Positions 1-19,700 of a stretch of 64,000 nucleotides of DNA are shown in pieces; position 1 is the stretch's first letter, and every line of letters begins with the position of its first letter. The position numbers and the translations under genes were made by a program. This stretch comes from Haematococcus lacustris (taxonomy: Eukaryota > Chlorophyta > Chlorophyceae > Chlamydomonadales > Haematococcaceae): assembly GCA_030144725.1 (NCBI GenBank), contig JASKMD010000008.1, forward strand, positions 16,892,863 through 16,956,862, written 5' to 3'. Under the pieces are notes generated by a model. It ran no database searches. It had not been told where the DNA came from and saw nothing but the letters and a program-made list of their open reading frames with translations.

Positions 1-6878
<6,878 letters not shown>

Positions 6879-6883
6879 CTGAC

Positions 6884-8595
6884 CTGGGCCAGCTTGTCCG
6901 CCCGGTCCGCCTTCACCCTGCCCTGTGCTGTCTGTAGGCCCAGGGCCTGGAGGAAGGGGTGGGGCTGGTCAGGAGGGATGGGCAGCGCCTTCACCCGGTC
7001 ATGGCTCAGTAGCTGCAGGTCAGCAGGGGGCCCGCTGCCTGCCTGCCTGCTGCTCCCTGTGGCCTGACCCAGGCTGATGAGGCGGCGGCCGCCTGCTGCT
7101 GAGGCAGCGCCTGCCCCTGCTGCCCCTGCCGCCCCTGCTCCTGCTGCTGCGGCTGCAGTGGGTGCAGCAGGTGCTGTGGAAGCTGCTGACAAAGGGCTCA
7201 GCGCCACACCCCGCCCAGCAGCCAAGGCGCTCAGACTAGGGTGCACAGGCGGGGGTGCCAGGGTGAGTGCGGTGGCTGGCCTCGCGGGCGCTGCAACAGC
7301 AGGTGGTGGGAAGGTGGCTGTGGCGGCAGCGGTGGGGGAGGGGGCGGGTGGGGAGGCAGAGGGGGAGGCAGCCAGGGCAGGAGCAGCAGGCACGGGGTGG
7401 CGGTGCAGGATGGTGCGGCCGCTGCGGGTCACCTCCACACTGTACACCTGTAGTGGGTCAGGGTCAGGGGGGCAGGGGTCAGGGGGGCAGGGGGGCAGGG
7501 GAGCAGAGGTATACCAGGTCAGGGTCAGGGGGGCAGGGGCAGGGGCAGGGTAAGAGGCCGCATCAGGTCGGGTCGGGGTGGGGCAGGGGGGCGGCAGGGC
7601 AGAGCTGGGGGACGGCAAGGCTTGCCTGGGTCATTGTTCTCAGTGTGATGGCGGTGAAGGGCAGGCCCTGGTGCAGCAGCTCCTGCAGTCGTGCCGCTGC
7701 GCCTGGTGACCCCAGCTCCTCATTCTTCACAAGGTCCTGGGTGCGAGTGCAGTAGGAGAACTGCAGCAGGAGGGGAGGACAGGGAGGCTGGCAGGAGCAG
7801 CAGGCGGGGCGAGGGGCGGCAAGCAGGAGCCCAGGTCAGGGATGATGATGTGGCAGGTCAAGGACACGGGCAGACCCAGCCCCAGCCCCTACACCAGCCT
7901 GCCAAGCCACCAGCAGCCTGCCAGCCTCGTCTCATCTCATCGTCTCATCCTCATCTTAGCCTCACCATCCACCAGGGATGACCAGACGTGGTCAGTCACG
8001 AACACCGGCAGACCCAGTCCCAGCACCTGCCTGCCACGCCGCCAGCACCAGCCTGCCAGGGTGGCACCACCTGCCTGCCAAGCTGCCCACTGCCCACTGC
8101 CCGCCTCCACCTCCCAGCCACCTGGAGGTGTGGCTTGCCCCTGAGCAGCAGGGGCCGCACGGTCACCGCCCGCCAGGCCAGCTGCTCCGACAGCCTTCCC
8201 TTCAGACCCAGCTCCGTCACCGTGCCTCCGTCTGCATGCATGCCTTGCAGTACTGCCTGGCTGAAAGTGTGACGCCATGGGTTGCTGGCACTGTCTAAGG
8301 CTGTCTCTGCTGCTGCTCCTCTCCTTCCCCCTGCTGCGGTCAGTGCTGCTGCTCCTGCTGCTGCCGCCACTGCCACTGCTGGCCTGCGGGTGAGTGGCGT
8401 GGAAGGGATGGTGCGCCGTATGCAATGCTCCAAGATTGCAAGCTGTTGCGCCTGAGGGGCGGCAGAGCAATGGCGGCTGGCTTGGGCTGAGGGCGTGGCA
8501 AGGATCTGGTGGGGGCTGGCAGCGCGATGCAGCGTGCCGTTGGATCCAGCGCTGGCCCGCCATGGACGAGTAGGGGGTGGCTGGCGATGCGCCAT
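6884..8595 (-). CDS. SAM-dependent methyltransferase-like protein, N-terminal exons (partial)
   Basis: Three minus-strand exons are visible: 8595-8122 (ATG at 8595-8593), 7760-7626 and 7447-6884. All are in phase 0, about 391 residues in total. The order of motifs matches the N-terminal half of a bacterial-type class I methyltransferase family as I remember it (Methyltransf_32-like): VTVRPLLLRGKPHLQ, then FSYCTRTQDLVKNEEL, then a Gly/Ala/Pro-rich insert, then LSHDRVKALPIPPDQPHPFL and ALGLQTAQGRVKADRADKLA. The SAM-binding domain would follow after the intron, which starts GTCAGTC and runs into the CTG tract beyond the window. The first about 95 residues are Arg/Ser/Ala-rich and could be an organelle transit peptide. 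The intron 7625-7448 appears to use a GC donor (CAG|GCAAGC). The family call rests on memory of the motifs; the substrate is unknown. Confidence 0.55.
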
Positions 8596-9082
8596 GCCTG
8601 GTGCGTTGCCTGCTCAATGCCTGTGTAAGGGCCAAGTGACAGCTGCTGTCGTGTTCTGTGGCAGAGCTTTCTGTACAGACCGTGAAGGCAGAGGGAAGGA
8701 TGCACCGCTGCAGGATAAAAACCCTGCAAAGGCAGAGGGCACTATCGGCACTAGACGGTACGTTTAGCAGCACTGAACGGTTGACGGCACTATGTTGCGA
8801 AATGCTGCAAAACAAAGGGAGCAACTCACACACCTGACGGCACCAGAGACGGATCGGCGCAAATGAGGTAACGACGGCTCCTCCGCTGCCGGATGCCTTT
8901 AGGGACGCGGGCAGTGGTTAGTCTCCCGTGTATGGCCCCCTTTCCAACGGACTCCGGGCGGAGTTAGAGTCAACACTTTTTTTAAGTTTCCACCCTTTCC
9001 ATCGCTCCGGAGCCCGGAGTCGGAGTCCACCTGCAGCCGTAGGAACTTGAAGGATCGAACGAGGCTGTGAGCTGCGAGCTGT
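8596..9082. other. Probable 5' flank of the methyltransferase-like gene; nothing recognised
   Basis: There is no convincing gene here. The minus frame in front of the chosen ATG stays open for some way in other registers but has no recognisable protein features. It probably holds the promoter and 5' leader of the minus-strand gene at 6884-8595. Confidence 0.3.
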
Positions 9083-9103
9083 GTGCTGCGAGTTGCGATG
9101 GAT

Positions 9104-9322
9104 GGCGATGATGATGTGCGGCGCCAGCTTCGTCGTCGTCGATGGAGGCGTGCAATCATTATAGTCATCCTCAGTGTGGTGCAGTGGTATTGGGAGCAGG
9201 GACGCATCGTCAAGAGGCAAGCAAAGGAGCGCCGCAATTCCAGAAGCAGCCGCAAAGTCAAAGAGCCGCTGACCAGTTTGCAATATCAGAGCATCAGAGA
9301 TGCACATGTTCAGCGCCGTTAA
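9104..9322 (+). CDS. Small basic hypothetical ORF
   Basis: A short plus-strand frame beginning MDGDDDVRRQLRRRRWRR, then a hydrophobic stretch (AIIIVILSVVQWYW), then a basic tail. It ends at TAA 9320-9322. The acidic start followed by an Arg cluster and an aliphatic helix could be the N-terminus of a degraded transposase or membrane protein. I recognise no family. Downstream sequence to the gap contains no continuation that I can support. Confidence 0.2.
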   Translation, partial: GDDDVRRQLRRRRWRRAIIIVILSVVQWYWEQGRIVKRQAKERRNSRSSRKVKEPLTSLQYQSIRDAHVQRR

Positions 9323-9339
9323 AGACTAACTCATGCTTT

Positions 9340-9777
9340 ATTTTAGTGTAGCATGAGGGCTGTGGGGTTCAGGAGTTGAAGACTGTAAGACCTATGTGAG
9401 ACTGTTGCACAAGCCTCATCGTCAATTGTGCATGTAACAACGATCCACACTACAACGGCAGCAAGGCAAGAACTACCTGAAAGACAAACCATGCCAACCA
9501 GCTGTTGCCAAGTCCGATGCAGGTGGGCAACTTGACTCTGTCCAAAGGGCATGACTCTGTCCAAAGGGCACCAGCTACAGCTCTGATGGTGAATACAGTC
9601 TTACAATGGCGTATGTATGGCCCCCGCTGGAGTGATGGTGAAGGCACCTGTTCTACCCTGGTGCTAGGCAGGAGCTATAGAGCAGAGCAGCTGTGGTGCT
9701 GGGCTGGAGCAGCTGTGGTGCTATGCAGCTGTGCTACAGAGCAGCTGTGGGGCAAGGCAGGAGCAGCTGTGGGGCTG
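9340..9777. other. Unassigned sequence with short direct repeats, left edge of gap
   Basis: No gene is recognised. It contains a tandem pair of GACTCTGTCCAAAGGGCA (about 9534-9571). Near the end are several imperfect copies of a GGAGCAGCTGTGG motif. That motif resembles the GGCAGGAGCAGCTTTGGGGC segment near 11524 in the adjacent 3385-bp unit, so the sequence left of the gap may be related to the array. Confidence 0.4.
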
Positions 9778-9877
9778 NNNNNNNNNNNNNNNNNNNNNNN
9801 NNNNNNNNNNNNNNNNNNNNNNNNNNNNNNNNNNNNNNNNNNNNNNNNNNNNNNNNNNNNNNNNNNNNNNNNNNNNN
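9778..9877. other. Assembly gap of exactly 100 N
   Basis: 100 consecutive N, the conventional placeholder for a gap of unknown size. It directly abuts the first unit of the tandem array, so the array may extend to the left. Confidence 0.99.
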
Positions 9878-10007
9878 GCACCTCCACAAGGCACTTAAGG
9901 GATCACCCTCCACAGCACCCATTCAGCTCCTTCTGGCAATCTCCAGTGTGACTTCTCACTCACTTGCTACACCCTGTTGACCATCACCGTCACATGTACA
10001 TCTTGCA

Positions 10008-13000
10008 TCATGCACATAGGTCCCGGTCAGCTGAGTCAGCACCTAGATCGCCCTCTTCGTCTGCACTGCCAAAGTCAATGACATCCTCCTCCTCCTCCCC
10101 CTCTTGCCCCTGCTGCCAGGCTTGCATCCCTAGCCCCATGACATGTTGCGCCTGGGTCAGGTGCACTGCCCCTAGCTGCCTGCCGCCATCTCGCCAGGAC
10201 GTGATCACGGCCACCTCCTCCTCCTCTAGCTCCCTGGCTGACCCCCCAGGCTGGGTGTGGGAGCGGTATGCAGCCCCTGCTGAGGCTGTGGGGGGGAAGA
10301 CCCGCTGGCTTGCCGCTGTTGGGGGCACAGGGGGGCTGGCAGGGGGTACATGTGCTGCTCCAGCACTGAGGGCAGTATCAGCTGGGCCACCCACCCCCTG
10401 CTGTTGGGGGGCTGGGAGAGGCTGCCTGGCTGGGTTGCTGGCAGTGGGCATGGTGCCTGGGCTGCTGGCACCAGGGGCAGCAGGCTGGGGTAGTGGGAGC
10501 GGTTCTGTCTGTCTGTCAGGCAGTGGGGGAGGGGAAGGAGGGGAAGGAGGGGCAGGGGAAGGTAGGGCCTGGTCAGGCTGAGGGTCTTGTTGGGAGGGCT
10601 GTGGCAGGGTGCCCGCCTGGCCCTGCGCTTGCATCACCCCTTTCTGTGGGTCTGGCAGGTCGCTGGGGGTAGGTGAGGGCGTGAAGGGGGTGGGGCTGGG
10701 TGTGGGAGGCAGGGGGGAGTCTCTGGGTGGGGGGGTGGAGGAGGGGAGTGGTAGGGGGCCGGGGGGAGGGGGAGGGGGGGTGCGCTGCCGTGGAGGAGCT
10801 GCACGGGACAACCAGGACCAGGTGGTCCGGGCACTAGGACCCCCAGCCCCTGCTGGCCCCCCTGCTGCTGCTGCTGCTGCTGGTCCCTGACCGGCTTGTC
10901 CTGCCCCTCCCTCCTGTGGGGCCTGCAGGTGCTGGCCTTTGAGCTGTGCTAGCTGCGCCGCATGGTCAGCTTGCTGCAGGGCCAGCTGCTCCGCCATCTG
11001 CTCCTGCTGTGTGCTCAGCTGCTGCTGCAGCCCCTCCACCATGGCCTTGAGCCTGGCAATCTCCTCATTGCGGGTGATGAGCTCACTGAAGTGCATCTTG
11101 AACACCACTGCAGCGACGCAGGCAGGGGGGGTGGAGGGAGGTGGGCGGGCAGCTGGGCGGGCGGGTAGGCCAGGGCCAGGGGAAACCTCAGGCAATGGGA
11201 CCAGCTGCCTTAACTTGGGGACTTGAGCAGGGGCAGGTCCATTGAATAGGTTACTGGGGGAGCTGAAGCAGCTTGTGGATCAGGCTGGACTGGGTGCCAG
11301 GGCGGCTGCCAGGTGGTTGCCAGGTGGTTGCCAGGTGGTTGCCAGGTGGTTGCCAGGCGGTTGCCAGGTGGTGGCTATCAGGGTGTTTGCTCACCTGAGT
11401 TGTTGTCCAGCTCCTGCTGCAGCTGTGCCACCAGGGCCTGGCGGTCTTGTGCAGTGGCGTTGGCCGCACTTAGGGCACGGTCTTTGGCTTCCACCTAGTC
11501 ACACAGCCACCACCACCACCACCAAGGCAGGAGCAGCTTTGGGGCTGTCCAGCTGTGCTACAGCCAGGCTGCAGCCAGGCTGGGCTTCATGGTAGGTGAC
11601 TGGGCAGGGGGCTGGGTAGGGGGGTACAGGCCTTCAGTCAGCCAGCTGGGCAGGGCAGGGGGCTGGGCAGGGGGGGCCCACCCCGAAGACTGTCAGCCCA
11701 TGCAGCTAAAACCAATAAATAGCTTTTGGTACTTTGGCGTACAATGGCGCACTGAAGTCAAGAGGTCAAGCAGGTGACCTTGAGGGAGCTCCGTGAGTTA
11801 GCAAAGGTGAGATGCTTGCTCCCCCCTCCCCCTCCCCCTCCTCCCCACCCTCCCATGCACCTCCCCCTCCCCTGCCCCTTCCCCTCCCCCATCCCCCACA
11901 TCCACCACCTCCCAGTCCTAGCCATCAACACATCTCTCCCGGCCAATATAGCCCAGCTCAGCCCAGCCCAGCCCTGCTCCCCCAAGCCTGGTTGTTGTGC
12001 ATGTTCACATGTAGGCTTCGTTATCATATCAGACGGTTGGAAGAACAAGTTTGCAGACAGGGTGTCGCCACTCATAAACTTCCTGGTCATGAAACCTGAT
12101 GGCGGCATGTTCTTCTTACTAGTGGTTCCTAAAGTTCTTCAGCCTAGCAGCCTAACGGCTGACGGCTTAAGCGGTGTAAGCCACATCATCATAAAGTTCT
12201 TCAGCCAGGCTGCGGTATGCTGGCTGTCCATGCATGTCACTACTGCAGCAGCGGTGCTGAACTGGTCATGCCGGGGCAACACCTACAATGCTAAAACGTC
12301 ACAGCTTAATGTGGCCACAGTGGAGAAAATGGTGTACATCAAGGCCAACATCCCCTCATCTAAGCCAAGTGAGCCATCCCAACTGCTGGCGGCAGGCACC
12401 GCAATGTGAGGGCTGCAAGGCCCGTTACCACACACGGCCAGCCTGCTGCTCACACCAACACAACCTAGTCTAACGTTCGATGGCTTGGGACGATCCCTAG
12501 CCATGAACTGTTCACAGCCAGGATAAAGGTCGGAAACCACTCGAACGTGAGGCTACAACGGTCAATGGTGTTTTGAGGTCTCTCAGAAAAGTGTTCGGTT
12601 GTCTCCATCCATTCGAGAGCTCAGCCAACCCTTTGAACTCCGCCACCGGTATTGATCTTACACTTGCATGCGGAGATCCAGGATCAGCATTACAGCACGG
12701 TCACGCTACAACAGCGTGACTTAGGTTTTCTATGGAAGCACAGACCTTTACACGATGGGACCATGCGATGGGACCAGCTGCCTTAACTTGAGGACTTGAG
12801 CAGGGGCGGGTCCATTGAAGGGGTTATTGGGGGAGCTGGAGCAGCTGGTGGATCAGGCTGGACTGGGTGCCAGGGCGGTATGCAAGGCGGTATGCGCCCC
12901 CGTGCGTACCTGTCGTCGCTGGGTTTTCCATTCAGCCCTTCGCTCCTCGCGTTGTTTGCCTGGAGGGGTGCTAGGACCTGCGCTGTCATGAACAGAAGCG

Positions 13001-13026
13001 ATGTGAGCAGCGCGGAGCTCACTGGA
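10008..13026 (-). CDS. Coiled-coil protein, last three exons (array copy 1)
   Basis: Minus-strand exons a 13026-12910, b 11494-11395 and c 11107-10008 join in consistent phase: 0 between a and b, 1 between b and c. Donors are GTACGC and GTGAGC, and acceptors end in AG. Exon a ends in a charged stretch, KQREERRAEWKTQRRQ. Exon b continues it with VEAKDRALSAANATAQDRQA, LVAQLQQELDNNS. Exon c begins VVFKMHFSELITRNEEIARL and extends the coiled coil for about 75 residues. It then becomes Pro-rich and ends acidic (GEEEEDVIDFGSADEEGDLG) with TGA at 10010-10008. The 5' exons are absent from every unit, so this is a gene fragment unless spliced to exons outside the window. I do not recognise the family. 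The hAT relic lies in the a-b intron. Confidence 0.6.
11774..12409 (+). pseudogene. hAT-family (DUF659) transposase relic, copy 1
   Basis: A short exon ends at 11806 (AAAG|GTGAGA). A C-rich intron follows, and the main exon starts after the TAG at 12012-12014 and runs to TGA at 12409. The start of that exon, with SDGWKNKFADRVSPLINFLV, resembles the DUF659 block found in hAT transposases. The end, with AAAVLNWSCRGNTYNAKTSQ and VEKMVYIK, resembles the hAT C-terminal dimerisation region. Several hundred residues that normally separate these blocks are missing, so this is an internally deleted, inactive transposase. It lies in an intron of the opposite-strand coiled-coil gene and was amplified with it. 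Confidence 0.6.
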
Positions 13027-13392
13027 CTGCACAATTACAACGGACCACACTGCGACTACGACGAACCTTGTTTTCGCGGGCTTTCAATCGGAAGCGGCTC
13101 TTGCTCCGCGGCACTGGGCCGCTTCTTCGGAGGCATTGCGCCACTAGGCTCATATCTACTAACACCTGCGGATACCTACTTATACCCAGGAGGCGATGTC
13201 ACTCACTCTCGCACTTCCAAGGGGCACTTCCAAAGGGCACCTCCAAGGGGCACCTCCAAAGAGCACCTCCACAAGGCACTTAAGGGATCACCCTCCACAG
13301 CACCCATTCAGCTCCTTCTGGCAATCTCCAGTGTGACTTCTCACTCACTTGCTACACCCTGTTGACCATCACCGTCACATGTACATCTTGCA

Positions 13393-16300
13393 TCATGCAC
13401 ATAGGTCCCGGTCAGCTGAGTCAGCACCTAGATCGCCCTCTTCGTCTGCACTGCCAAAGTCAATGACATCCTCCTCCTCCTCCCCCTCTTGCCCCTGCTG
13501 CCAGGCTTGCATCCCTAGCCCCATGACATGTTGCGCCTGGGTCAGGTGCACTGCCCCTAGCTGCCTGCCGCCATCTCGCCAGGACGTGATCACGGCCACC
13601 TCCTCCTCCTCTAGCTCCCTGGCTGACCCCCCAGGCTGGGTGTGGGAGCGGTATGCAGCCCCTGCTGAGGCTGTGGGGGGGAAGACCCGCTGGCTTGCCG
13701 CTGTTGGGGGCACAGGGGGGCTGGCAGGGGGTACATGTGCTGCTCCAGCACTGAGGGCAGTATCAGCTGGGCCACCCACCCCCTGCTGTTGGGGGGCTGG
13801 GAGAGGCTGCCTGGCTGGGTTGCTGGCAGTGGGCATGGTGCCTGGGCTGCTGGCACCAGGGGCAGCAGGCTGGGGTAGTGGGAGCGGTTCTGTCTGTCTG
13901 TCAGGCAGTGGGGGAGGGGAAGGAGGGGAAGGAGGGGCAGGGGAAGGTAGGGCCTGGTCAGGCTGAGGGTCTTGTTGGGAGGGCTGTGGCAGGGTGCCCG
14001 CCTGGCCCTGCGCTTGCATCACCCCTTTCTGTGGGTCTGGCAGGTCGCTGGGGGTAGGTGAGGGCGTGAAGGGGGTGGGGCTGGGTGTGGGAGGCAGGGG
14101 GGAGTCTCTGGGTGGGGGGGTGGAGGAGGGGAGTGGTAGGGGGCCGGGGGGAGGGGGAGGGGGGGTGCGCTGCCGTGGAGGAGCTGCACGGGACAACCAG
14201 GACCAGGTGGTCCGGGCACTAGGACCCCCAGCCCCTGCTGGCCCCCCTGCTGCTGCTGCTGCTGCTGGTCCCTGACCGGCTTGTCCTGCCCCTCCCTCCT
14301 GTGGGGCCTGCAGGTGCTGGCCTTTGAGCTGTGCTAGCTGCGCCGCATGGTCAGCTTGCTGCAGGGCCAGCTGCTCCGCCATCTGCTCCTGCTGTGTGCT
14401 CAGCTGCTGCTGCAGCCCCTCCACCATGGCCTTGAGCCTGGCAATCTCCTCATTGCGGGTGATGAGCTCACTGAAGTGCATCTTGAACACCACTGCAGCG
14501 ACGCAGGCAGGGGGGGTGGAGGGAGGTGGGCGGGCAGCTGGGCGGGCGGGTAGGCCAGGGCCAGGGGAAACCTCAGGCAATGGGACCAGCTGCCTTAACT
14601 TGGGGACTTGAGCAGGGGCAGGTCCATTGAATAGGTTACTGGGGGAGCTGAAGCAGCTTGTGGATCAGGCTGGACTGGGTGCCAGGGCGGCTGCCAGGTG
14701 GTTGCCAGGTGGTTGCCAGGTGGTTGCCAGGTGGTTGCCAGGCGGTTGCCAGGTGGTGGCTATCAGGGTGTTTGCTCACCTGAGTTGTTGTCCAGCTCCT
14801 GCTGCAGCTGTGCCACCAGGGCCTGGCGGTCTTGTGCAGTGGCGTTGGCCGCACTTAGGGCACGGTCTTTGGCTTCCACCTAGTCACACAGCCACCACCA
14901 CCACCACCAAGGCAGGAGCAGCTTTGGGGCTGTCCAGCTGTGCTACAGCCAGGCTGCAGCCAGGCTGGGCTTCATGGTAGGTGACTGGGCAGGGGGCTGG
15001 GTAGGGGGGTACAGGCCTTCAGTCAGCCAGCTGGGCAGGGCAGGGGGCTGGGCAGGGGGGGCCCACCCCGAAGACTGTCAGCCCATGCAGCTAAAACCAA
15101 TAAATAGCTTTTGGTACTTTGGCGTACAATGGCGCACTGAAGTCAAGAGGTCAAGCAGGTGACCTTGAGGGAGCTCCGTGAGTTAGCAAAGGTGAGATGC
15201 TTGCTCCCCCCTCCCCCTCCCCCTCCTCCCCACCCTCCCATGCACCTCCCCCTCCCCTGCCCCTTCCCCTCCCCCATCCCCCACATCCACCACCTCCCAG
15301 TCCTAGCCATCAACACATCTCTCCCGGCCAATATAGCCCAGCTCAGCCCAGCCCAGCCCTGCTCCCCCAAGCCTGGTTGTTGTGCATGTTCACATGTAGG
15401 CTTCGTTATCATATCAGACGGTTGGAAGAACAAGTTTGCAGACAGGGTGTCGCCACTCATAAACTTCCTGGTCATGAAACCTGATGGCGGCATGTTCTTC
15501 TTACTAGTGGTTCCTAAAGTTCTTCAGCCTAGCAGCCTAACGGCTGACGGCTTAAGCGGTGTAAGCCACATCATCATAAAGTTCTTCAGCCAGGCTGCGG
15601 TATGCTGGCTGTCCATGCATGTCACTACTGCAGCAGCGGTGCTGAACTGGTCATGCCGGGGCAACACCTACAATGCTAAAACGTCACAGCTTAATGTGGC
15701 CACAGTGGAGAAAATGGTGTACATCAAGGCCAACATCCCCTCATCTAAGCCAAGTGAGCCATCCCAACTGCTGGCGGCAGGCACCGCAATGTGAGGGCTG
15801 CAAGGCCCGTTACCACACACGGCCAGCCTGCTGCTCACACCAACACAACCTAGTCTAACGTTCGATGGCTTGGGACGATCCCTAGCCATGAACTGTTCAC
15901 AGCCAGGATAAAGGTCGGAAACCACTCGAACGTGAGGCTACAACGGTCAATGGTGTTTTGAGGTCTCTCAGAAAAGTGTTCGGTTGTCTCCATCCATTCG
16001 AGAGCTCAGCCAACCCTTTGAACTCCGCCACCGGTATTGATCTTACACTTGCATGCGGAGATCCAGGATCAGCATTACAGCACGGTCACGCTACAACAGC
16101 GTGACTTAGGTTTTCTATGGAAGCACAGACCTTTACACGATGGGACCATGCGATGGGACCAGCTGCCTTAACTTGAGGACTTGAGCAGGGGCGGGTCCAT
16201 TGAAGGGGTTATTGGGGGAGCTGGAGCAGCTGGTGGATCAGGCTGGACTGGGTGCCAGGGCGGTATGCAAGGCGGTATGCGCCCCCGTGCGTACCTGTCG

Positions 16301-16411
16301 TCGCTGGGTTTTCCATTCAGCCCTTCGCTCCTCGCGTTGTTTGCCTGGAGGGGTGCTAGGACCTGCGCTGTCATGAACAGAAGCGATGTGAGCAGCGCGG
16401 AGCTCACTGGA
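13393..16411 (-). CDS. Coiled-coil protein 3' exons, array copy 2
   Basis: Repeat of the copy-1 fragment with the same three exons (16411-16295, 14879-14780, 14492-13393) and the same predicted protein. No 5' exons precede it; immediately upstream on the minus strand is the terminal exon of copy 3. Confidence 0.55.
15159..15794 (+). pseudogene. hAT transposase relic, copy 2
   Basis: Repeat of the relic at 11774-12409; main exon 15400-15794. Confidence 0.58.
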
Positions 16412-16777
16412 CTGCACAATTACAACGGACCACACTGCGACTACGACGAACCTTGTTTTCGCGGGCTTTCAATCGGAAGCGGCTCTTGCTCCGCGGCACT
16501 GGGCCGCTTCTTCGGAGGCATTGCGCCACTAGGCTCATATCTACTAACACCTGCGGATACCTACTTATACCCAGGAGGCGATGTCACTCACTCTCGCACT
16601 TCCAAGGGGCACTTCCAAAGGGCACCTCCAAGGGGCACCTCCAAAGAGCACCTCCACAAGGCACTTAAGGGATCACCCTCCACAGCACCCATTCAGCTCC
16701 TTCTGGCAATCTCCAGTGTGACTTCTCACTCACTTGCTACACCCTGTTGACCATCACCGTCACATGTACATCTTGCA

Positions 16778-19700
16778 TCATGCACATAGGTCCCGGTCAG
16801 CTGAGTCAGCACCTAGATCGCCCTCTTCGTCTGCACTGCCAAAGTCAATGACATCCTCCTCCTCCTCCCCCTCTTGCCCCTGCTGCCAGGCTTGCATCCC
16901 TAGCCCCATGACATGTTGCGCCTGGGTCAGGTGCACTGCCCCTAGCTGCCTGCCGCCATCTCGCCAGGACGTGATCACGGCCACCTCCTCCTCCTCTAGC
17001 TCCCTGGCTGACCCCCCAGGCTGGGTGTGGGAGCGGTATGCAGCCCCTGCTGAGGCTGTGGGGGGGAAGACCCGCTGGCTTGCCGCTGTTGGGGGCACAG
17101 GGGGGCTGGCAGGGGGTACATGTGCTGCTCCAGCACTGAGGGCAGTATCAGCTGGGCCACCCACCCCCTGCTGTTGGGGGGCTGGGAGAGGCTGCCTGGC
17201 TGGGTTGCTGGCAGTGGGCATGGTGCCTGGGCTGCTGGCACCAGGGGCAGCAGGCTGGGGTAGTGGGAGCGGTTCTGTCTGTCTGTCAGGCAGTGGGGGA
17301 GGGGAAGGAGGGGAAGGAGGGGCAGGGGAAGGTAGGGCCTGGTCAGGCTGAGGGTCTTGTTGGGAGGGCTGTGGCAGGGTGCCCGCCTGGCCCTGCGCTT
17401 GCATCACCCCTTTCTGTGGGTCTGGCAGGTCGCTGGGGGTAGGTGAGGGCGTGAAGGGGGTGGGGCTGGGTGTGGGAGGCAGGGGGGAGTCTCTGGGTGG
17501 GGGGGTGGAGGAGGGGAGTGGTAGGGGGCCGGGGGGAGGGGGAGGGGGGGTGCGCTGCCGTGGAGGAGCTGCACGGGACAACCAGGACCAGGTGGTCCGG
17601 GCACTAGGACCCCCAGCCCCTGCTGGCCCCCCTGCTGCTGCTGCTGCTGCTGGTCCCTGACCGGCTTGTCCTGCCCCTCCCTCCTGTGGGGCCTGCAGGT
17701 GCTGGCCTTTGAGCTGTGCTAGCTGCGCCGCATGGTCAGCTTGCTGCAGGGCCAGCTGCTCCGCCATCTGCTCCTGCTGTGTGCTCAGCTGCTGCTGCAG
17801 CCCCTCCACCATGGCCTTGAGCCTGGCAATCTCCTCATTGCGGGTGATGAGCTCACTGAAGTGCATCTTGAACACCACTGCAGCGACGCAGGCAGGGGGG
17901 GTGGAGGGAGGTGGGCGGGCAGCTGGGCGGGCGGGTAGGCCAGGGCCAGGGGAAACCTCAGGCAATGGGACCAGCTGCCTTAACTTGGGGACTTGAGCAG
18001 GGGCAGGTCCATTGAATAGGTTACTGGGGGAGCTGAAGCAGCTTGTGGATCAGGCTGGACTGGGTGCCAGGGCGGCTGCCAGGTGGTTGCCAGGTGGTTG
18101 CCAGGTGGTTGCCAGGTGGTTGCCAGGCGGTTGCCAGGTGGTGGCTATCAGGGTGTTTGCTCACCTGAGTTGTTGTCCAGCTCCTGCTGCAGCTGTGCCA
18201 CCAGGGCCTGGCGGTCTTGTGCAGTGGCGTTGGCCGCACTTAGGGCACGGTCTTTGGCTTCCACCTAGTCACACAGCCACCACCACCACCACCAAGGCAG
18301 GAGCAGCTTTGGGGCTGTCCAGCTGTGCTACAGCCAGGCTGCAGCCAGGCTGGGCTTCATGGTAGGTGACTGGGCAGGGGGCTGGGTAGGGGGGTACAGG
18401 CCTTCAGTCAGCCAGCTGGGCAGGGCAGGGGGCTGGGCAGGGGGGGCCCACCCCGAAGACTGTCAGCCCATGCAGCTAAAACCAATAAATAGCTTTTGGT
18501 ACTTTGGCGTACAATGGCGCACTGAAGTCAAGAGGTCAAGCAGGTGACCTTGAGGGAGCTCCGTGAGTTAGCAAAGGTGAGATGCTTGCTCCCCCCTCCC
18601 CCTCCCCCTCCTCCCCACCCTCCCATGCACCTCCCCCTCCCCTGCCCCTTCCCCTCCCCCATCCCCCACATCCACCACCTCCCAGTCCTAGCCATCAACA
18701 CATCTCTCCCGGCCAATATAGCCCAGCTCAGCCCAGCCCAGCCCTGCTCCCCCAAGCCTGGTTGTTGTGCATGTTCACATGTAGGCTTCGTTATCATATC
18801 AGACGGTTGGAAGAACAAGTTTGCAGACAGGGTGTCGCCACTCATAAACTTCCTGGTCATGAAACCTGATGGCGGCATGTTCTTCTTACTAGTGGTTCCT
18901 AAAGTTCTTCAGCCTAGCAGCCTAACGGCTGACGGCTTAAGCGGTGTAAGCCACATCATCATAAAGTTCTTCAGCCAGGCTGCGGTATGCTGGCTGTCCA
19001 TGCATGTCACTACTGCAGCAGCGGTGCTGAACTGGTCATGCCGGGGCAACACCTACAATGCTAAAACGTCACAGCTTAATGTGGCCACAGTGGAGAAAAT
19101 GGTGTACATCAAGGCCAACATCCCCTCATCTAAGCCAAGTGAGCCATCCCAACTGCTGGCGGCAGGCACCGCAATGTGAGGGCTGCAAGGCCCGTTACCA
19201 CACACGGCCAGCCTGCTGCTCACACCAACACAACCTAGTCTAACGTTCGATGGCTTGGGACGATCCCTAGCCATGAACTGTTCACAGCCAGGATAAAGGT
19301 CGGAAACCACTCGAACGTGAGGCTACAACGGTCAATGGTGTTTTGAGGTCTCTCAGAAAAGTGTTCGGTTGTCTCCATCCATTCGAGAGCTCAGCCAACC
19401 CTTTGAACTCCGCCACCGGTATTGATCTTACACTTGCATGCGGAGATCCAGGATCAGCATTACAGCACGGTCACGCTACAACAGCGTGACTTAGGTTTTC
19501 TATGGAAGCACAGACCTTTACACGATGGGACCATGCGATGGGACCAGCTGCCTTAACTTGAGGACTTGAGCAGGGGCGGGTCCATTGAAGGGGTTATTGG
19601 GGGAGCTGGAGCAGCTGGTGGATCAGGCTGGACTGGGTGCCAGGGCGGTATGCAAGGCGGTATGCGCCCCCGTGCGTACCTGTCGTCGCTGGGTTTTCCA

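Noticed and set aside
9964..10581. Plus-strand 205-codon frame repeated in every array unit
   Set aside because: It is antisense to the Pro-rich and acidic part of exon c, which has the coherent coiled-coil protein and splice phases.
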